Shown: positions 1 to 7,111 of the stretch, in pieces
Position numbering within the stretch: the stretch's first letter is position 1
How the letters are laid out: each line of letters begins with the position of its first letter
NCBI GenBank assembly: GCA_005884825.1
Contig: VAZT01000296.1
Location: forward strand, 1 to 7,626
Source: Alphaproteobacteria bacterium
GTDB lineage: Bacteria > Pseudomonadota > Alphaproteobacteria > ATCC43930 > CGMCC-115725
Length of the DNA stretch: 7,626 bases
Reading direction: 5' to 3'
The notes under the pieces: model-generated
What the model was told of the DNA's origin: nothing
The model's input: the letters and a program-made list of their open reading frames with translations, nothing else
Databases searched by the model: none
Position numbers and translations under genes: made by a program

Positions 1-366
1 GTTGATCGACCAGAAACGCGGCCGGTCTCCCTCGAAAACCGGCACGAAGGCGGTCAAATCGGGGAGATGATTGCCGCCGTGATAAGGGTCGTTGAGCAGG
101 AAGACGTCGCCCGGGTGAATATCCTCGCCAAAGAACTCGGTCATCGCCTTCGCTGCAAAGGGCAGCGCGCCGACATGGATCGGCACGTGCTCGGCCTGCG
201 CGATCAGCCGGCCGTCGAGATCGCAGATCGCGGTCGAGAAGTCGCGGCTCGAATTAAGGATCTGAGAGTAGGAGGTGCGCAGCATCGCCTCCCCCATCTC
301 TTCGACGATCGCCAAGAGGCGATGCTGGATCACCGAGGTGACGATCGGATTGACCGCAACGGTCAT
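1..366 (-). CDS. Hydantoinase B/oxoprolinase family protein, N-terminal part (runs off the left edge)
   Basis: The first 122 residues are present, beginning MTVAVNPIVTSVIQHRLLAI and ending at the window edge in an open frame. Family hallmarks are visible: HVPIHVGALPFA at about residues 60-71 and LNDPYHGGNHLPDLTAFVPV at 91-110. These match the N-terminal region of HyuB-type subunits (N-methylhydantoinase B, 5-oxoprolinase C-terminal half, acetophenone carboxylase subunits), which act in the cytoplasm in ATP-dependent hydrolysis or carboxylation together with a HyuA-type subunit. Full-length members are usually over 500 residues, so about three quarters of the gene lies outside. The start is an ATG five bases after the TonB-like stop, with a GGGAG ribosome site inside the last codons of that gene, so the two are probably co-transcribed. 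No hyuA precedes it; a partner could follow beyond the edge. Substrate cannot be assigned. The family call is secure. Confidence 0.93.
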   Translation of the reverse strand, partial: MTVAVNPIVTSVIQHRLLAIVEEMGEAMLRTSYSQILNSSRDFSTAICDLDGRLIAQAEHVPIHVGALPFAAKAMTEFFGEDIHPGDVFLLNDPYHGGNHLPDLTAFVPVFEGDRPRFWSIN

Positions 367-371
367 GAACT

Positions 372-1388
372 CTACTCCCGCAGAGCCTCAGGGAACGGGA
401 AGCCGAATTCAAACGGCATAGCCAAGCCCTGGAACCACTGGGGCAGGGGCGGGAAATGGCCGACGGCGGCGACCATTTCGGCGACGCGATTGTCGATGTC
501 GGGCCAACCGGAGCTGCGCCGTATCTTGAGGAGCGCGACCTTGCCGTCGTCGAGGACGACGAACTCGACGACAACCATGCCGCGCCGGCCCCCGAGCTCG
601 GCCGAAGACAGTAGGTTATAATGCTGCCGGATCAGCGAATGCATGTAGGCGAGGTACTCGTCCCGCGTCGCCGCGGGGCCGGGGAACCTCCCCCGGCGGG
701 GCGCGATATTCGCCGGGTCTTCGAGCGGTTTCGGCACCCGGTGAGCCGCCGGCGTCGGCTTTGGGGCGGGCTTCGGAACCGGGTCGGGCTTCGGGCCATC
801 GGATTTGGCCGGCGGCAGCGGCGGCGGTGCGACCGCCGCTATTTGTTGCGGCTTATCAGGCGGCTTCGTCTCGGCCGGCGGCGTTTCGGTCTTGGCGGAT
901 TTGTCAGCCGGCGGCGGGTCGCCCTTGGGCTTGTCGACCTGTTTGGCTTCGGGGTCGCCGAGATCCTCCGAGGCGAGGCGGCCTCGCGGCGGGGGTGGAG
1001 TGGGTTTTGGTTGCGGCAGCGGCGCTGCCGGCGCCACCTTCGGCGGCTCGAAGACGAGCTGCACCGGGATCGTCTCAACCTCAGCCGGTCGCGAGAATTG
1101 CCAATCGATCAGCAGCAACAGCGGCAGCAAGTGCAGTACGAGGGAGCCGATCGGGCCCCGCAGCCTGGGCCACCAACTTGGTTTATCAGCTTGTTGTTCT
1201 CGTTCGAAGGGTTCGGGTGACCGCAACGCGTCATTGCCTTCCAGGCGAAAGCCGGGACCCATCGATCCGTGGGCACCGGCTTCCGCCGGTGTAGCGAAAA
1301 GAAGCGGCTCTGGCTCATTCTCGGTATCCCGCGCTATCGTCGGGCCGAGCACCGGCTCCAGGCGGTCCTCGTCAGTGACGTCGAGCAC
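372..1388 (-). CDS. TonB-family energy-transducer-like protein
   Basis: The longest reading is 338 residues from a GTG at 1388. Order of parts: a polar N-terminus (1-74), one hydrophobic membrane segment at about 79-95 (GPIGSLVLHLLPLLLLI), a long Pro/Lys/Ala-rich periplasmic stretch (about 114-235), and a TonB-like C-terminal domain (about 242-334) with GMVVVEFVVLDDGKVALLKI, SSGWPDID and HFPPLP. This is the TonB plan: an inner-membrane anchor, a rigid proline-rich spacer crossing the periplasm and a domain that contacts outer-membrane receptors. No exbB, exbD or receptor gene is in the window, so it may be a TonB paralogue or an envelope protein that borrowed the domain. The start is doubtful: residues about 33-54 are encoded by a palindromic dispersed repeat. 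A TTG at 1226 (residue 55, with GGAAGG ten bases upstream) would give 284 residues and put the membrane segment at a more usual position, about 25-41. The gene begins nine bases after ligA. Confidence 0.82.
   Translation of the reverse strand: MLDVTDEDRLEPVLGPTIARDTENEPEPLLFATPAEAGAHGSMGPGFRLEGNDALRSPEPFEREQQADKPSWWPRLRGPIGSLVLHLLPLLLLIDWQFSRPAEVETIPVQLVFEPPKVAPAAPLPQPKPTPPPPRGRLASEDLGDPEAKQVDKPKGDPPPADKSAKTETPPAETKPPDKPQQIAAVAPPPLPPAKSDGPKPDPVPKPAPKPTPAAHRVPKPLEDPANIAPRRGRFPGPAATRDEYLAYMHSLIRQHYNLLSSAELGGRRGMVVVEFVVLDDGKVALLKIRRSSGWPDIDNRVAEMVAAVGHFPPLPQWFQGLAMPFEFGFPFPEALRE
375..379 (-). promoter_or_regulatory. Ribosome binding site of the hydantoinase B gene
   Basis: On the minus strand GGGAG lies eight bases before the ATG at 366. 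It overlaps the last codons of the TonB-like gene, which supports the chosen start and suggests translational coupling. Confidence 0.6.
1229..1294. repeat. Dispersed palindromic repeat element at the 5' end of the TonB-like gene
   Basis: Three hairpins lie back to back. A stem with a GAAA loop spans 1241-1256 (CCAGGC/GCCGGG, one mismatch). CCCA/TGGG pairs span 1258-1273 around a loop containing ATCGAT. A perfect 7-base stem with a TTCC loop spans 1274-1291 (CACCGGC/GCCGGTG). The minus-strand translation, TPAEAGAHGSMGPGFRLEG, has the look of the short interspersed repeats that are often spuriously translated in alphaproteobacterial genomes (peptides of the TPAxAGxxGPGFR kind). Recognition is from memory, and only one copy is in this window. 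It may be translated as part of the TonB-like protein or may separate ligA from a later start. The boundaries are approximate. Confidence 0.68.
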
Positions 1389-1397
1389 CTGATGCCA

Positions 1398-3536
1398 TCA
1401 TCCCGCGGCTTCGCCGGCGAGCGACAGCCAGGCGGCCTCGTCGAGGAGGGTGACGCCGAGGGCGGCCGCCTTCGTCGCCTTCGAGCCGGGATCGGCGCCG
1501 GCTACGATGTAATCGGTCTTGGCCGAGACCGAGCCCGTGACATTGGCCCCAAGAGCTTCGGCTCTGGCCTTTGCCTCGGAACGGCTCATCCTCTCCAATG
1601 TGCCGGTGAAGACGATCGTCTTACCGGCGAGCGGAGAGGCGGTGCGCTGCGCCGGGGCCTCGTAGTCGAGCACCGTCACCTCGCCCGCGAGGTCGTCGAG
1701 CACGGCGCGGTTATGCGGCTCGGCGAAAAAGCCGAGGATGTCGGCAGCCATATCCTCGCCGATGCCATGGATGTCGAGGAGCCCCGCCCGTGCTTCGCTG
1801 TCCGGATCTTGCGCCGCTTCCATTTCGCGCCGCCACGCGGCGAGCGACCGGTAGTGTCGGGCGAGCAGCCGAGCCGTCGCCTCGCCGACCTGCGGAATGC
1901 CGAGAGCATTGATAAAGCGCTCGAGCGAAATCCGCCGGCGCTCGTCGATCGCGGTCATCAGGTTGCGCGCGCTGAGCTCGCCCCAGCCTTCGCGCTTGGC
2001 GATCACCTCCGGGTCGAGGCGGAAGATGTCGCCCGGCTGGCGGATCAGCCCGTCTTGCCAAAAGGCAGTGATGTGCTTTTCGCCCAGCCCCTCGATGTCG
2101 AAGCAATGGCGCGATACGAAATGGCGCAATCGCTCGACCGCTTGCGCGGCGCAGATCAGCCCGCCGGTGCAGCGCCGCGCCACCTGGCCGGGCTCGCGCA
2201 TCGCAAGACTCCCGCAGATCGGGCAATGATCGGGAAACTGGTACGGCACCGCCTCCTTCGGGCGGCGATCGAGCACGACCGAGACGATCTGCGGGATCAC
2301 GTCACCGGCGCGCTGCACGACGACGGTGTCGCCGATGCGGACGTCCTTGCGTTGGATCTCGTCCTCGTTGTGCAACGTGGCGCGTTGCACGACGACGCCG
2401 CCGACCGTGATCGGCTCGAGCATCGCCACCGGCGTCAGCGAGCCCTGGCGGCCGACCTGGATTGAGATGTCGCGCAGCACGGTCTGCGCCTGCTGTGCCG
2501 GAAATTTCTGCGCGACTGCCCAGCGCGGCGCGCGGCTGACCATGCCGAGCCGCTCCTGCAGCGCCAAGTCGTTGACCTTGTATACGACGCCGTCGATATC
2601 GTACGGCAATTCCGCCCGCTCGGCGGCGATCTCGCGATAATAGGCTAGCGCCTCATCGACGCCGCGGCACAGCCGTGAGCGTGGATTGACCGAGAATCCC
2701 CAATCGCGAAACCGAGCCAAGGCCTCCTCATGCGTGCGTGCGAACGGCGCACTCGCCTCGCCCCAGGCATAAGCGAAGAATTTGAGCGGCCGACGCGCGG
2801 TTATCGCCGAGTCCAGCTGGCGCAGCGAGCCGGCCGAGGCGTTACGCGGATTGGCGAAAACCGATTCTCCGGACGCCGCGCGCTCCTCGTTCAGCGCAAA
2901 GAAACCGGCGCGCTCTAAATACACCTCGCCGCGTACCTCGATCAGCTCGGGCCAACCCTCGCCGGCAAGCATTTCCGGCACGGTGTCGAGCGTGCGCAAG
3001 TTCGTGGTGACGTTTTCGCCCGTGGTGCCGTCGCCGCGCGTCGCCCCCAGCGCGAGACGGCCGTTCCGATAAGAGAGCGCGATGGATAGCCCGTCGATTT
3101 TGGGCTCGGCCATGATCTCGATCTTGTCCTCGGCGACCAGCGCCTCGGTCGACGTACGCCGGAAGAAATTGCGGACCCCGGCGAAGAAGTCGCGGACGTC
3201 TTGTTCTTCGAACGCATTCTCCAGCGACAACATCGGTCGGGAATGCGTGACCTTGGCGAAGCCGGCGGCGGGGGCGGCGCCGACCCGCCGCGTCGGGCTG
3301 TCGGTGCGAATCAACTCCGGAAAGCGGGCCTCGATATCGGTGTTGCGGCGGCGCAGCGCGTCGTAATCGGCATCGGAAATCTCGGGCGCCGCGTCGGTGT
3401 AGTAGAGCCGGTCGTGGCGCTTGATCTCCTGCGCCAGCGAGGCCAGCTCGGTGCGGGCCTCGTCTTCGGTTAGTGCATCGACCGGCCGCAGCTCAGGCTC
3501 CTCCCGACGCCGCCGAGAGGCGGTCGAAGCGCTCAT
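1398..3536 (-). CDS. ligA: NAD-dependent DNA ligase LigA
   Basis: This 712-residue protein has the full bacterial LigA plan and seals nicks during replication and repair using NAD+. The N-terminal Ia-like region holds HDRLYYTDAAPEISDADYD (about 41-59). The adenylation domain carries the nucleophile Lys146 in EPKIDG, followed by TRGDGTTGENVT and VRGEVY. The OB-fold region includes QVGRQGSLTPVA and VGGVVVQRATLHN. A four-cysteine zinc finger follows (C438, C441, C456, C462), then helix-hairpin-helix repeats (about 470-620) and a C-terminal BRCT domain (about 634-712, KTIVFTGTLERMSR). All key residues appear intact. The ATG at 3536 is chosen because GGAGG lies six bases upstream and because it overlaps the recN stop (ATGA). 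The frame stays open upstream to 3995, but that is only the shadow of recN. Length is slightly above the usual 670 or so because of a charged N-terminal extension. Confidence 0.98.
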   Translation of the reverse strand: MSASTASRRRREEPELRPVDALTEDEARTELASLAQEIKRHDRLYYTDAAPEISDADYDALRRRNTDIEARFPELIRTDSPTRRVGAAPAAGFAKVTHSRPMLSLENAFEEQDVRDFFAGVRNFFRRTSTEALVAEDKIEIMAEPKIDGLSIALSYRNGRLALGATRGDGTTGENVTTNLRTLDTVPEMLAGEGWPELIEVRGEVYLERAGFFALNEERAASGESVFANPRNASAGSLRQLDSAITARRPLKFFAYAWGEASAPFARTHEEALARFRDWGFSVNPRSRLCRGVDEALAYYREIAAERAELPYDIDGVVYKVNDLALQERLGMVSRAPRWAVAQKFPAQQAQTVLRDISIQVGRQGSLTPVAMLEPITVGGVVVQRATLHNEDEIQRKDVRIGDTVVVQRAGDVIPQIVSVVLDRRPKEAVPYQFPDHCPICGSLAMREPGQVARRCTGGLICAAQAVERLRHFVSRHCFDIEGLGEKHITAFWQDGLIRQPGDIFRLDPEVIAKREGWGELSARNLMTAIDERRRISLERFINALGIPQVGEATARLLARHYRSLAAWRREMEAAQDPDSEARAGLLDIHGIGEDMAADILGFFAEPHNRAVLDDLAGEVTVLDYEAPAQRTASPLAGKTIVFTGTLERMSRSEAKARAEALGANVTGSVSAKTDYIVAGADPGSKATKAAALGVTLLDEAAWLSLAGEAAG

Positions 3537-5206
3537 GCCCGGCCTCCGGCAATCAGGCTCGCCGCCGCGGCGCGCGCCTCGGCGGTGATGTTGCGGCCGG
3601 ACAGCATGCGGGCGATCTCCTCCTGTCTCGTATCCTCGTCGAGCTCTTCGACGCGGGTCACGGTCTCGCGCGCGGCGAGGCTCTTCGCGACGCGCAAGTG
3701 ATAGGCGCCGCGCGCCGCCACCTGCGGCGAATGTGTTACGACGAGGACCTGCAGATTTGTGCCCAGCCGCTGAAGGCGCTCGCCGACCGCCGCGGCAACG
3801 GCGCCGCCGATGCCGCTGTCGACCTCGTCGAAGATCAGGGTCGGCACCGAGGAGGTGCCGGCGAGCACCAGCTTCAGCGCCAACATGAAGCGCGACAGCT
3901 CGCCGCCCGACGCGATGCGCGCCAGCGGCCCGAAACCCGCGCCCGGGTTGGTCGAGACCTCGAAATGCACCCGCTCGCACCCATGCTCGCCCCAATCGGG
4001 CTCCGCGAGCGGGCTGACCACGGTGCGAAAGCGCGCCTCGTCGAGGCGCAGCGGTTTCAGTTCAGCCGCGAGCCCCGCATCGAGCCGCGCGGCGGCGTGT
4101 GCACGTCCGCGCGACACCGCGTCAGCCGCTGAAATGAAACGGCCGCGGGCCTCGGCGGTAGCCCGGACGAGGTGCTCGACATTGTCGGCGCCGGCTTCGA
4201 GCTCGACGAGCCGAGCCGCCATCTGCTCGCGCAGCCCCGGCAGATTGGCGACGGCCAACTGGTGTTTGCGAGCCGCCGCACGCAGCGCGAAGAGCCGTTC
4301 TTCGACCTTCTCGAGCTCACGTGGGTCGGTATCGAGCTGACGCGCGACCCCCTCGAGCGCCGCAAGGGCCTCGGCGGTTTCCGCGGCGGCTCTTTCGGTC
4401 GCCGCAAAGGCCGAATCGAGCAGACCATGGGCGCGCTCGCGGGCCCGTTCCAGCCGCCGCGCCGCGCGGGCCAGGGCAGCTTGCGCACCGGCGTTGCCGT
4501 CGATCTCGCCGATCGCCTCGGTCAAGGTTTCGGCCAGCCGCTCGGCGTTCTGCAGCATGGTGCGCCGGGCAGCGAGGCGATCCTCTTCATCTTCCTGCGG
4601 CGCCAGCGAATCGAGCTCAGCCAGATGGTGGCGCAGCAGGTCCTCTTCGTCGCGGCTCGCCGCGAGCAGCCGCGCCGCATCGGCCTCACGCTGCCCCGCT
4701 TCGCGCCAATCGTGCCAGGCCTTCGCGAGCGCGTTCGGGGTGACGCTGTGCTCGGCGAAGGCGTCGAGGATCATGCGGTGGTTGGCGGGATCGAGCAGCC
4801 CGCGCTGCTCGAACTGGCCCTGGATCTCGACCAGGCTCTCGCCGAGCTCGCGCAACAGCCCGACGCTCGCCGGCTCGTCGTTGACAAAGGCGCGGCTGCG
4901 CCCGTCGGAGCCGACCAGCCGGCGCAACACGATAGCTTCGCCGTCGCCGTCGAGCCCGGCCTCGCGCAGGATCGCATGCGCCGGATGGTTGCGCCCGACC
5001 GAGAATTCCGCCGATACGGTGGCCTGCTGAGCCCCGGTTCGAACCAGACCGCTCTCCGCCCGTTTGCCGAGCGCCAGACCCAGCGCATCGAGCAGGATCG
5101 ACTTGCCGGCGCCGGTCTCGCCGGTCAGCACGCACAGGCCGGGACGGAGGGCGAGGTCGAGGCGGTCGATCAGTACAATGTCGCGAATATTGAGGCCGAG
5201 CAGCAT
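3533..5206 (-). CDS. recN: DNA repair protein RecN
   Basis: This 557-residue protein is an SMC-like ATPase that acts in the cytoplasm on double-strand breaks in the RecA pathway. The N-terminus, MLLGLNIRDIVLIDRLDLAL, is typical of RecN. Walker A is GETGAGKS (29-36). QGQFEQRGLLDPANHRMILD (129-148) precedes a long Ala/Glu/Arg-rich coiled-coil region (about 160-380). The C-terminal half of the ATPase has the ABC signature ASGGELSR (432-439), Walker B TLIFDEVDSG (456-465) and the switch histidine in THSPQVAA (491-498). Length matches the family (about 550). It heads the minus-strand operon, and its TGA overlaps the ligA ATG by four bases. The ATG lacks a strong ribosome site. No alphaproteobacterial LexA box (GTTC-N7-GTTC) is visible in the 88 bases before it, so SOS control is not supported by this sequence. 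Confidence 0.98.
   Translation of the reverse strand: MLLGLNIRDIVLIDRLDLALRPGLCVLTGETGAGKSILLDALGLALGKRAESGLVRTGAQQATVSAEFSVGRNHPAHAILREAGLDGDGEAIVLRRLVGSDGRSRAFVNDEPASVGLLRELGESLVEIQGQFEQRGLLDPANHRMILDAFAEHSVTPNALAKAWHDWREAGQREADAARLLAASRDEEDLLRHHLAELDSLAPQEDEEDRLAARRTMLQNAERLAETLTEAIGEIDGNAGAQAALARAARRLERARERAHGLLDSAFAATERAAAETAEALAALEGVARQLDTDPRELEKVEERLFALRAAARKHQLAVANLPGLREQMAARLVELEAGADNVEHLVRATAEARGRFISAADAVSRGRAHAAARLDAGLAAELKPLRLDEARFRTVVSPLAEPDWGEHGCERVHFEVSTNPGAGFGPLARIASGGELSRFMLALKLVLAGTSSVPTLIFDEVDSGIGGAVAAAVGERLQRLGTNLQVLVVTHSPQVAARGAYHLRVAKSLAARETVTRVEELDEDTRQEEIARMLSGRNITAEARAAAASLIAGGRA
3543..3547 (-). promoter_or_regulatory. Ribosome binding site of ligA
   Basis: GGAGG on the minus strand, six bases before the ATG at 3536 and inside the end of recN. 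It fixes the ligA start despite the open frame extending upstream, and fits translational coupling to recN. Confidence 0.75.
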
Positions 5207-5294
5207 TGTAAGCCGCAGTTAGGAGCGCTTAATCATATAGGCGCCTCGGCCGCCAAGCCAGCATCGGTGCGGCGCCGGGTGGCGAGGGCCGAAA
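5207..5294. promoter_or_regulatory. Divergent promoter region between recN and the methionine sulfoxide reductase gene
   Basis: These 88 bases separate two divergent genes and must hold or border both promoters. The part around 5228-5240 (TTAATCATATAGG) is distinctly AT-rich for this genome. On the minus strand it offers TTGGCG followed after 16 bases by GATTAA as a possible sigma70-like pair, and a TATGAT that is too close to the same -35. None is a strong match. Neither a LexA box nor a clear operator palindrome is seen. Confidence 0.4.
5284..5288 (+). promoter_or_regulatory. Ribosome binding site of the free methionine sulfoxide reductase gene
   Basis: GAGGG six bases before the ATG at 5295. 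It supports that start. Confidence 0.6.
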
Positions 5295-5783
5295 ATGACC
5301 GCCTCAGAGAAGCCGGAGCTTTATCGCGATCTCGCGCGGCAGCTCGCGGCGCTGATCGCGGGAGAACCGGATCCGATCGCTAACGCCGCCAATACGGCCG
5401 CGCTGATCTATCACGGATTGCCGAACCTCAATTGGGCCGGGTTTTATTTCCGCAACGGCGAGGACCTCGTGCTCGGGCCTTTCCAGGGTAAGCCGGCCTG
5501 CGTGCGAATCCCTGTCGGCAAGGGGGTGTGCGGCACCGCCGCCGCCCGGGGTACAACAATACTGGTCCCCGATGTGCGCGATTTCCCGGGCCACATCGCT
5601 TGCGACCCGGATTCGCGGTCCGAACTCGTCGTGCCACTCATCGAGAATGGCCGCGTGTCGGGTGTGCTCGACCTGGATAGCCCGCTGCTCGCGCGTTTCG
5701 ACCAACTGGATCGCGACGGCTGCGAGCAACTTGTTGCGGTTTTGCTCGTTCACTACGGGAAATATCCCCGCGGCAAAATGTAG
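5295..5783 (+). CDS. msrC: Free methionine-(R)-sulfoxide reductase (GAF-domain fRMsr, MsrC/YebR type)
   Basis: This 162-residue protein is a single GAF domain. It reduces free (not protein-bound) L-methionine-(R)-sulfoxide back to methionine in the cytoplasm, with thioredoxin-type reductants. Family hallmarks are present: NWAGFYF (46-52), GPFQGKPAC (61-69), GKGVCGTAA (75-83), VPDVRDFPGHIACD (91-104) and SELVVPL (109-115), with DLDSP at 126-130. The three redox cysteines C69, C79 and C103 are spaced 10 and 24 residues apart, the spacing of C84, C94 and C118 in E. coli YebR, so the enzyme should be active. Length matches the family (about 160-180). It is transcribed divergently from recN, which places two stress-defence genes around one promoter region; shared regulation is only an inference. 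The gene name is by family; yebR is a synonym. Confidence 0.95.
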   Translation: MTASEKPELYRDLARQLAALIAGEPDPIANAANTAALIYHGLPNLNWAGFYFRNGEDLVLGPFQGKPACVRIPVGKGVCGTAAARGTTILVPDVRDFPGHIACDPDSRSELVVPLIENGRVSGVLDLDSPLLARFDQLDRDGCEQLVAVLLVHYGKYPRGKM

Positions 5784-5834
5784 CGCTATTTTGATGACCG
5801 CACAGAGGATCGGCGCTAGGGTTCGATCGGTGGC

Positions 5835-5839
5835 TGAGG
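5835..5839 (+). promoter_or_regulatory. Ribosome binding site of the 61-residue protein gene
   Basis: TGAGG lies seven bases before the ATG at 5847. It favours this ATG over the in-frame GTG at 5841, which would leave almost no spacer. Confidence 0.55.
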
Positions 5840-5846
5840 TGTGCAA

Positions 5847-6032
5847 ATGAAGACTCTGCTCGATGACGCCGAACACTGGCTGAGCCGCGCCGAAGAAACT
5901 CGGACCATCGCCGAAATCATGACCGACGTGGAGGCGAGGCGGATCATGTTCGATATAGCGGAAGGGTATGACCGTTTGGCGGAACGCGCCGTTGAGCGTA
6001 CCGGCAGGCGCAAAACCGATATGCTTCAGTAA
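5847..6032 (+). CDS. Small conserved hypothetical protein (61 residues)
   Basis: The protein starts MKTLLDDAEHWLSRAEETRT and is almost entirely charged and helical in appearance, with no signal peptide, membrane segment or cysteine. The pattern W-x-x-RAEE-x-RT-x-AE-x-M-x-D near the middle and IAEGYDRLAERA near the end resembles short proteins of unknown function that are abundant, often in many paralogues, in Bradyrhizobium and related alphaproteobacteria. This resemblance is from memory. The ATG at 5847 is preferred over the GTG at 5841 because of the TGAGG spacing. It lies 63 bases after msrC and 19 bases before the amidohydrolase, so all three could share a transcript. No function can be proposed. 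A short helical hairpin that oligomerises would fit the sequence, but this is a guess. Confidence 0.8.
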   Translation: MKTLLDDAEHWLSRAEETRTIAEIMTDVEARRIMFDIAEGYDRLAERAVERTGRRKTDMLQ

Positions 6033-6051
6033 GTTAACGCACGGGGGGCCG

Positions 6052-7111
6052 ATGCAATCCGCGACAACCGCGGCGGCGCTCAGCTTGCACCTGCCGGTCC
6101 GGCAGGAATGGCTTGACCGGCGCCGCGAAGAGATCGTCGAACCAGATCTGCCGATCGTCGACCCGCACCATCACCTGGTCGATCGGCCCGAGACCGGCCG
6201 TTATTTGCTGCCAGAACTGCTCGCCGATATCGGCACCGGCCACAACATCACCGCGACCGTGTACCTCGAATGGCTGTCGATGTACCGCGCATCAGGCCCC
6301 GCCGAGCTGCGCCCGATCGGCGAGATCGAGTTCGCCAATGGCGTCGCGGCGATGTCAGCGAGCGGGACCTACGGGAAGACGCAGGTCTGCGCCGGTATCG
6401 TCGGCTATGCCGATCTGACGATCGGCGCCGCGGTCGGGAAGGTGTTGGAGGCGATGATCGTGGCCGGAGGCGGCCGGTTCCGCGGCATCCGTTTCATCAC
6501 CGCCTCGCATCCCGACCAAGCGGCATGGGGGTCGATGGTCACCCGGCCGGAAGGCCTGCTCAGAGACAAGCGTGTGCGCGAAGGTTTCGCCCGCCTCGCA
6601 CCGCTCGGCCTCAGTTTCGACGCCTGGATGTACCACACGCAGCTCCGACGACCTCGTTGGTCTCGCGCGCACCTTTCCGGATACCCAAATCGTGCTCGAC
6701 CATGTCGGCGGCCCGATCGGCCTGGGCCGCTACGCTGGCAAGCGCGACGAGGTGTTCGCCGAATGGAGCGGCCGGATCCGCGAGCTGGCAGCCTGCCCCA
6801 ATGTGCATGTCAAGCTGGGCGGGCTGGGCATGCGGATGTTCGGGTTCGACCTCCACACGCGCGAATTGCCGCCGAGCTCGGAGGAACTCGCCGCCGCCTG
6901 GCGGCCCTATATCGAGACCTGCATCGCCGCCTTCGGCCCCGAGCGCGCGATGTTCGAGAGCAATTTCCCGGTCGACAAGGGCAGCTGCAGCTACGCCGCG
7001 CTGTGGAACGCCTTCAAGCACATCGCCGCCGGCTGCTCCGCCGCCGAAAAGGCGGCGCTGTTCGCCGGCACAGCAAATAGGTTTTACCGACTGGATACAC
7101 CTGGTATCTGA
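6052..7111 (+). pseudogene. COG3618-type metal-dependent amidohydrolase, split by a one-base frameshift
   Basis: Two overlapping frames together encode one TIM-barrel amidohydrolase (amidohydrolase 2 family, which includes lactonases of sugar and aromatic-acid catabolism). The first frame gives residues 1-198 from the ATG at 6052, with a G-rich ribosome site at 6043-6048. It carries the metal-binding DxHxH in VDPHHHLVD (H39, H41), then YLEWLSMY and FRGIRFITASHP. After the CTC codon at 6643-6645 the reading must shift by one base; the rest continues from DDLVGLARTFPD through VLDHVGGPIG (H217), VKLGGLGMRMFG and MFESNFPVDKG to the TGA at 7109-7111. Removing one C gives 352 residues, a normal length with all blocks in order. 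Apart from the shift nothing is decayed, so it is either a very recent pseudogene or a sequencing error. A longer open reading to 7080 exists in the first frame, but its sequence after 6645 is not family-like. Substrate is unknown. Confidence 0.88.
6645..6646 (+). other. Frameshift site (one extra C) in the amidohydrolase gene
   Basis: The sequence reads CAG CTC C GAC GAC CTC. Dropping one of the two Cs at 6645-6646 joins TQL to DDLVGLAR, exactly where the family continues. The tract is only two Cs long, and no slippery heptamer, stop codon or stimulatory structure is evident, so programmed frameshifting is unlikely. Confidence 0.85.

Noticed and set aside
761..1294. Plus-strand open frames over the proline-rich part of the TonB-like gene
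   Set aside because: They are complements of Pro/Lys/Ala codons; the minus-strand frame has a membrane segment, linker and TonB domain in the right order.
1396..1398. ATG overlapping the ligA stop as the start of the TonB-like gene
   Set aside because: It is out of frame with the TonB-like reading and reaches a stop after eight codons.
1269..2465. 398-codon plus-strand open frame opposite ligA
   Set aside because: It lies antisense to the conserved C-terminal parts of ligA and the start of the TonB-like gene; the product is Arg/Asp/Leu-rich with no domain. It is a GC-bias shadow.
3537..3995. N-terminal extension of ligA to 865 residues
   Set aside because: This stretch is inside recN in another frame, is Arg/Ala-rich, and the ATG at 3536 has a strong ribosome site and begins just before the normal LigA N-terminus.
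5364..5378. GAAC-N7-GATC as a LexA box for recN
   Set aside because: One half-site mismatches, and it lies inside msrC about 160 bases from the recN start.
4172..5383. 403-codon plus-strand open frame opposite recN
   Set aside because: It is antisense to recN motifs and runs into msrC in another frame; no recognisable domain.
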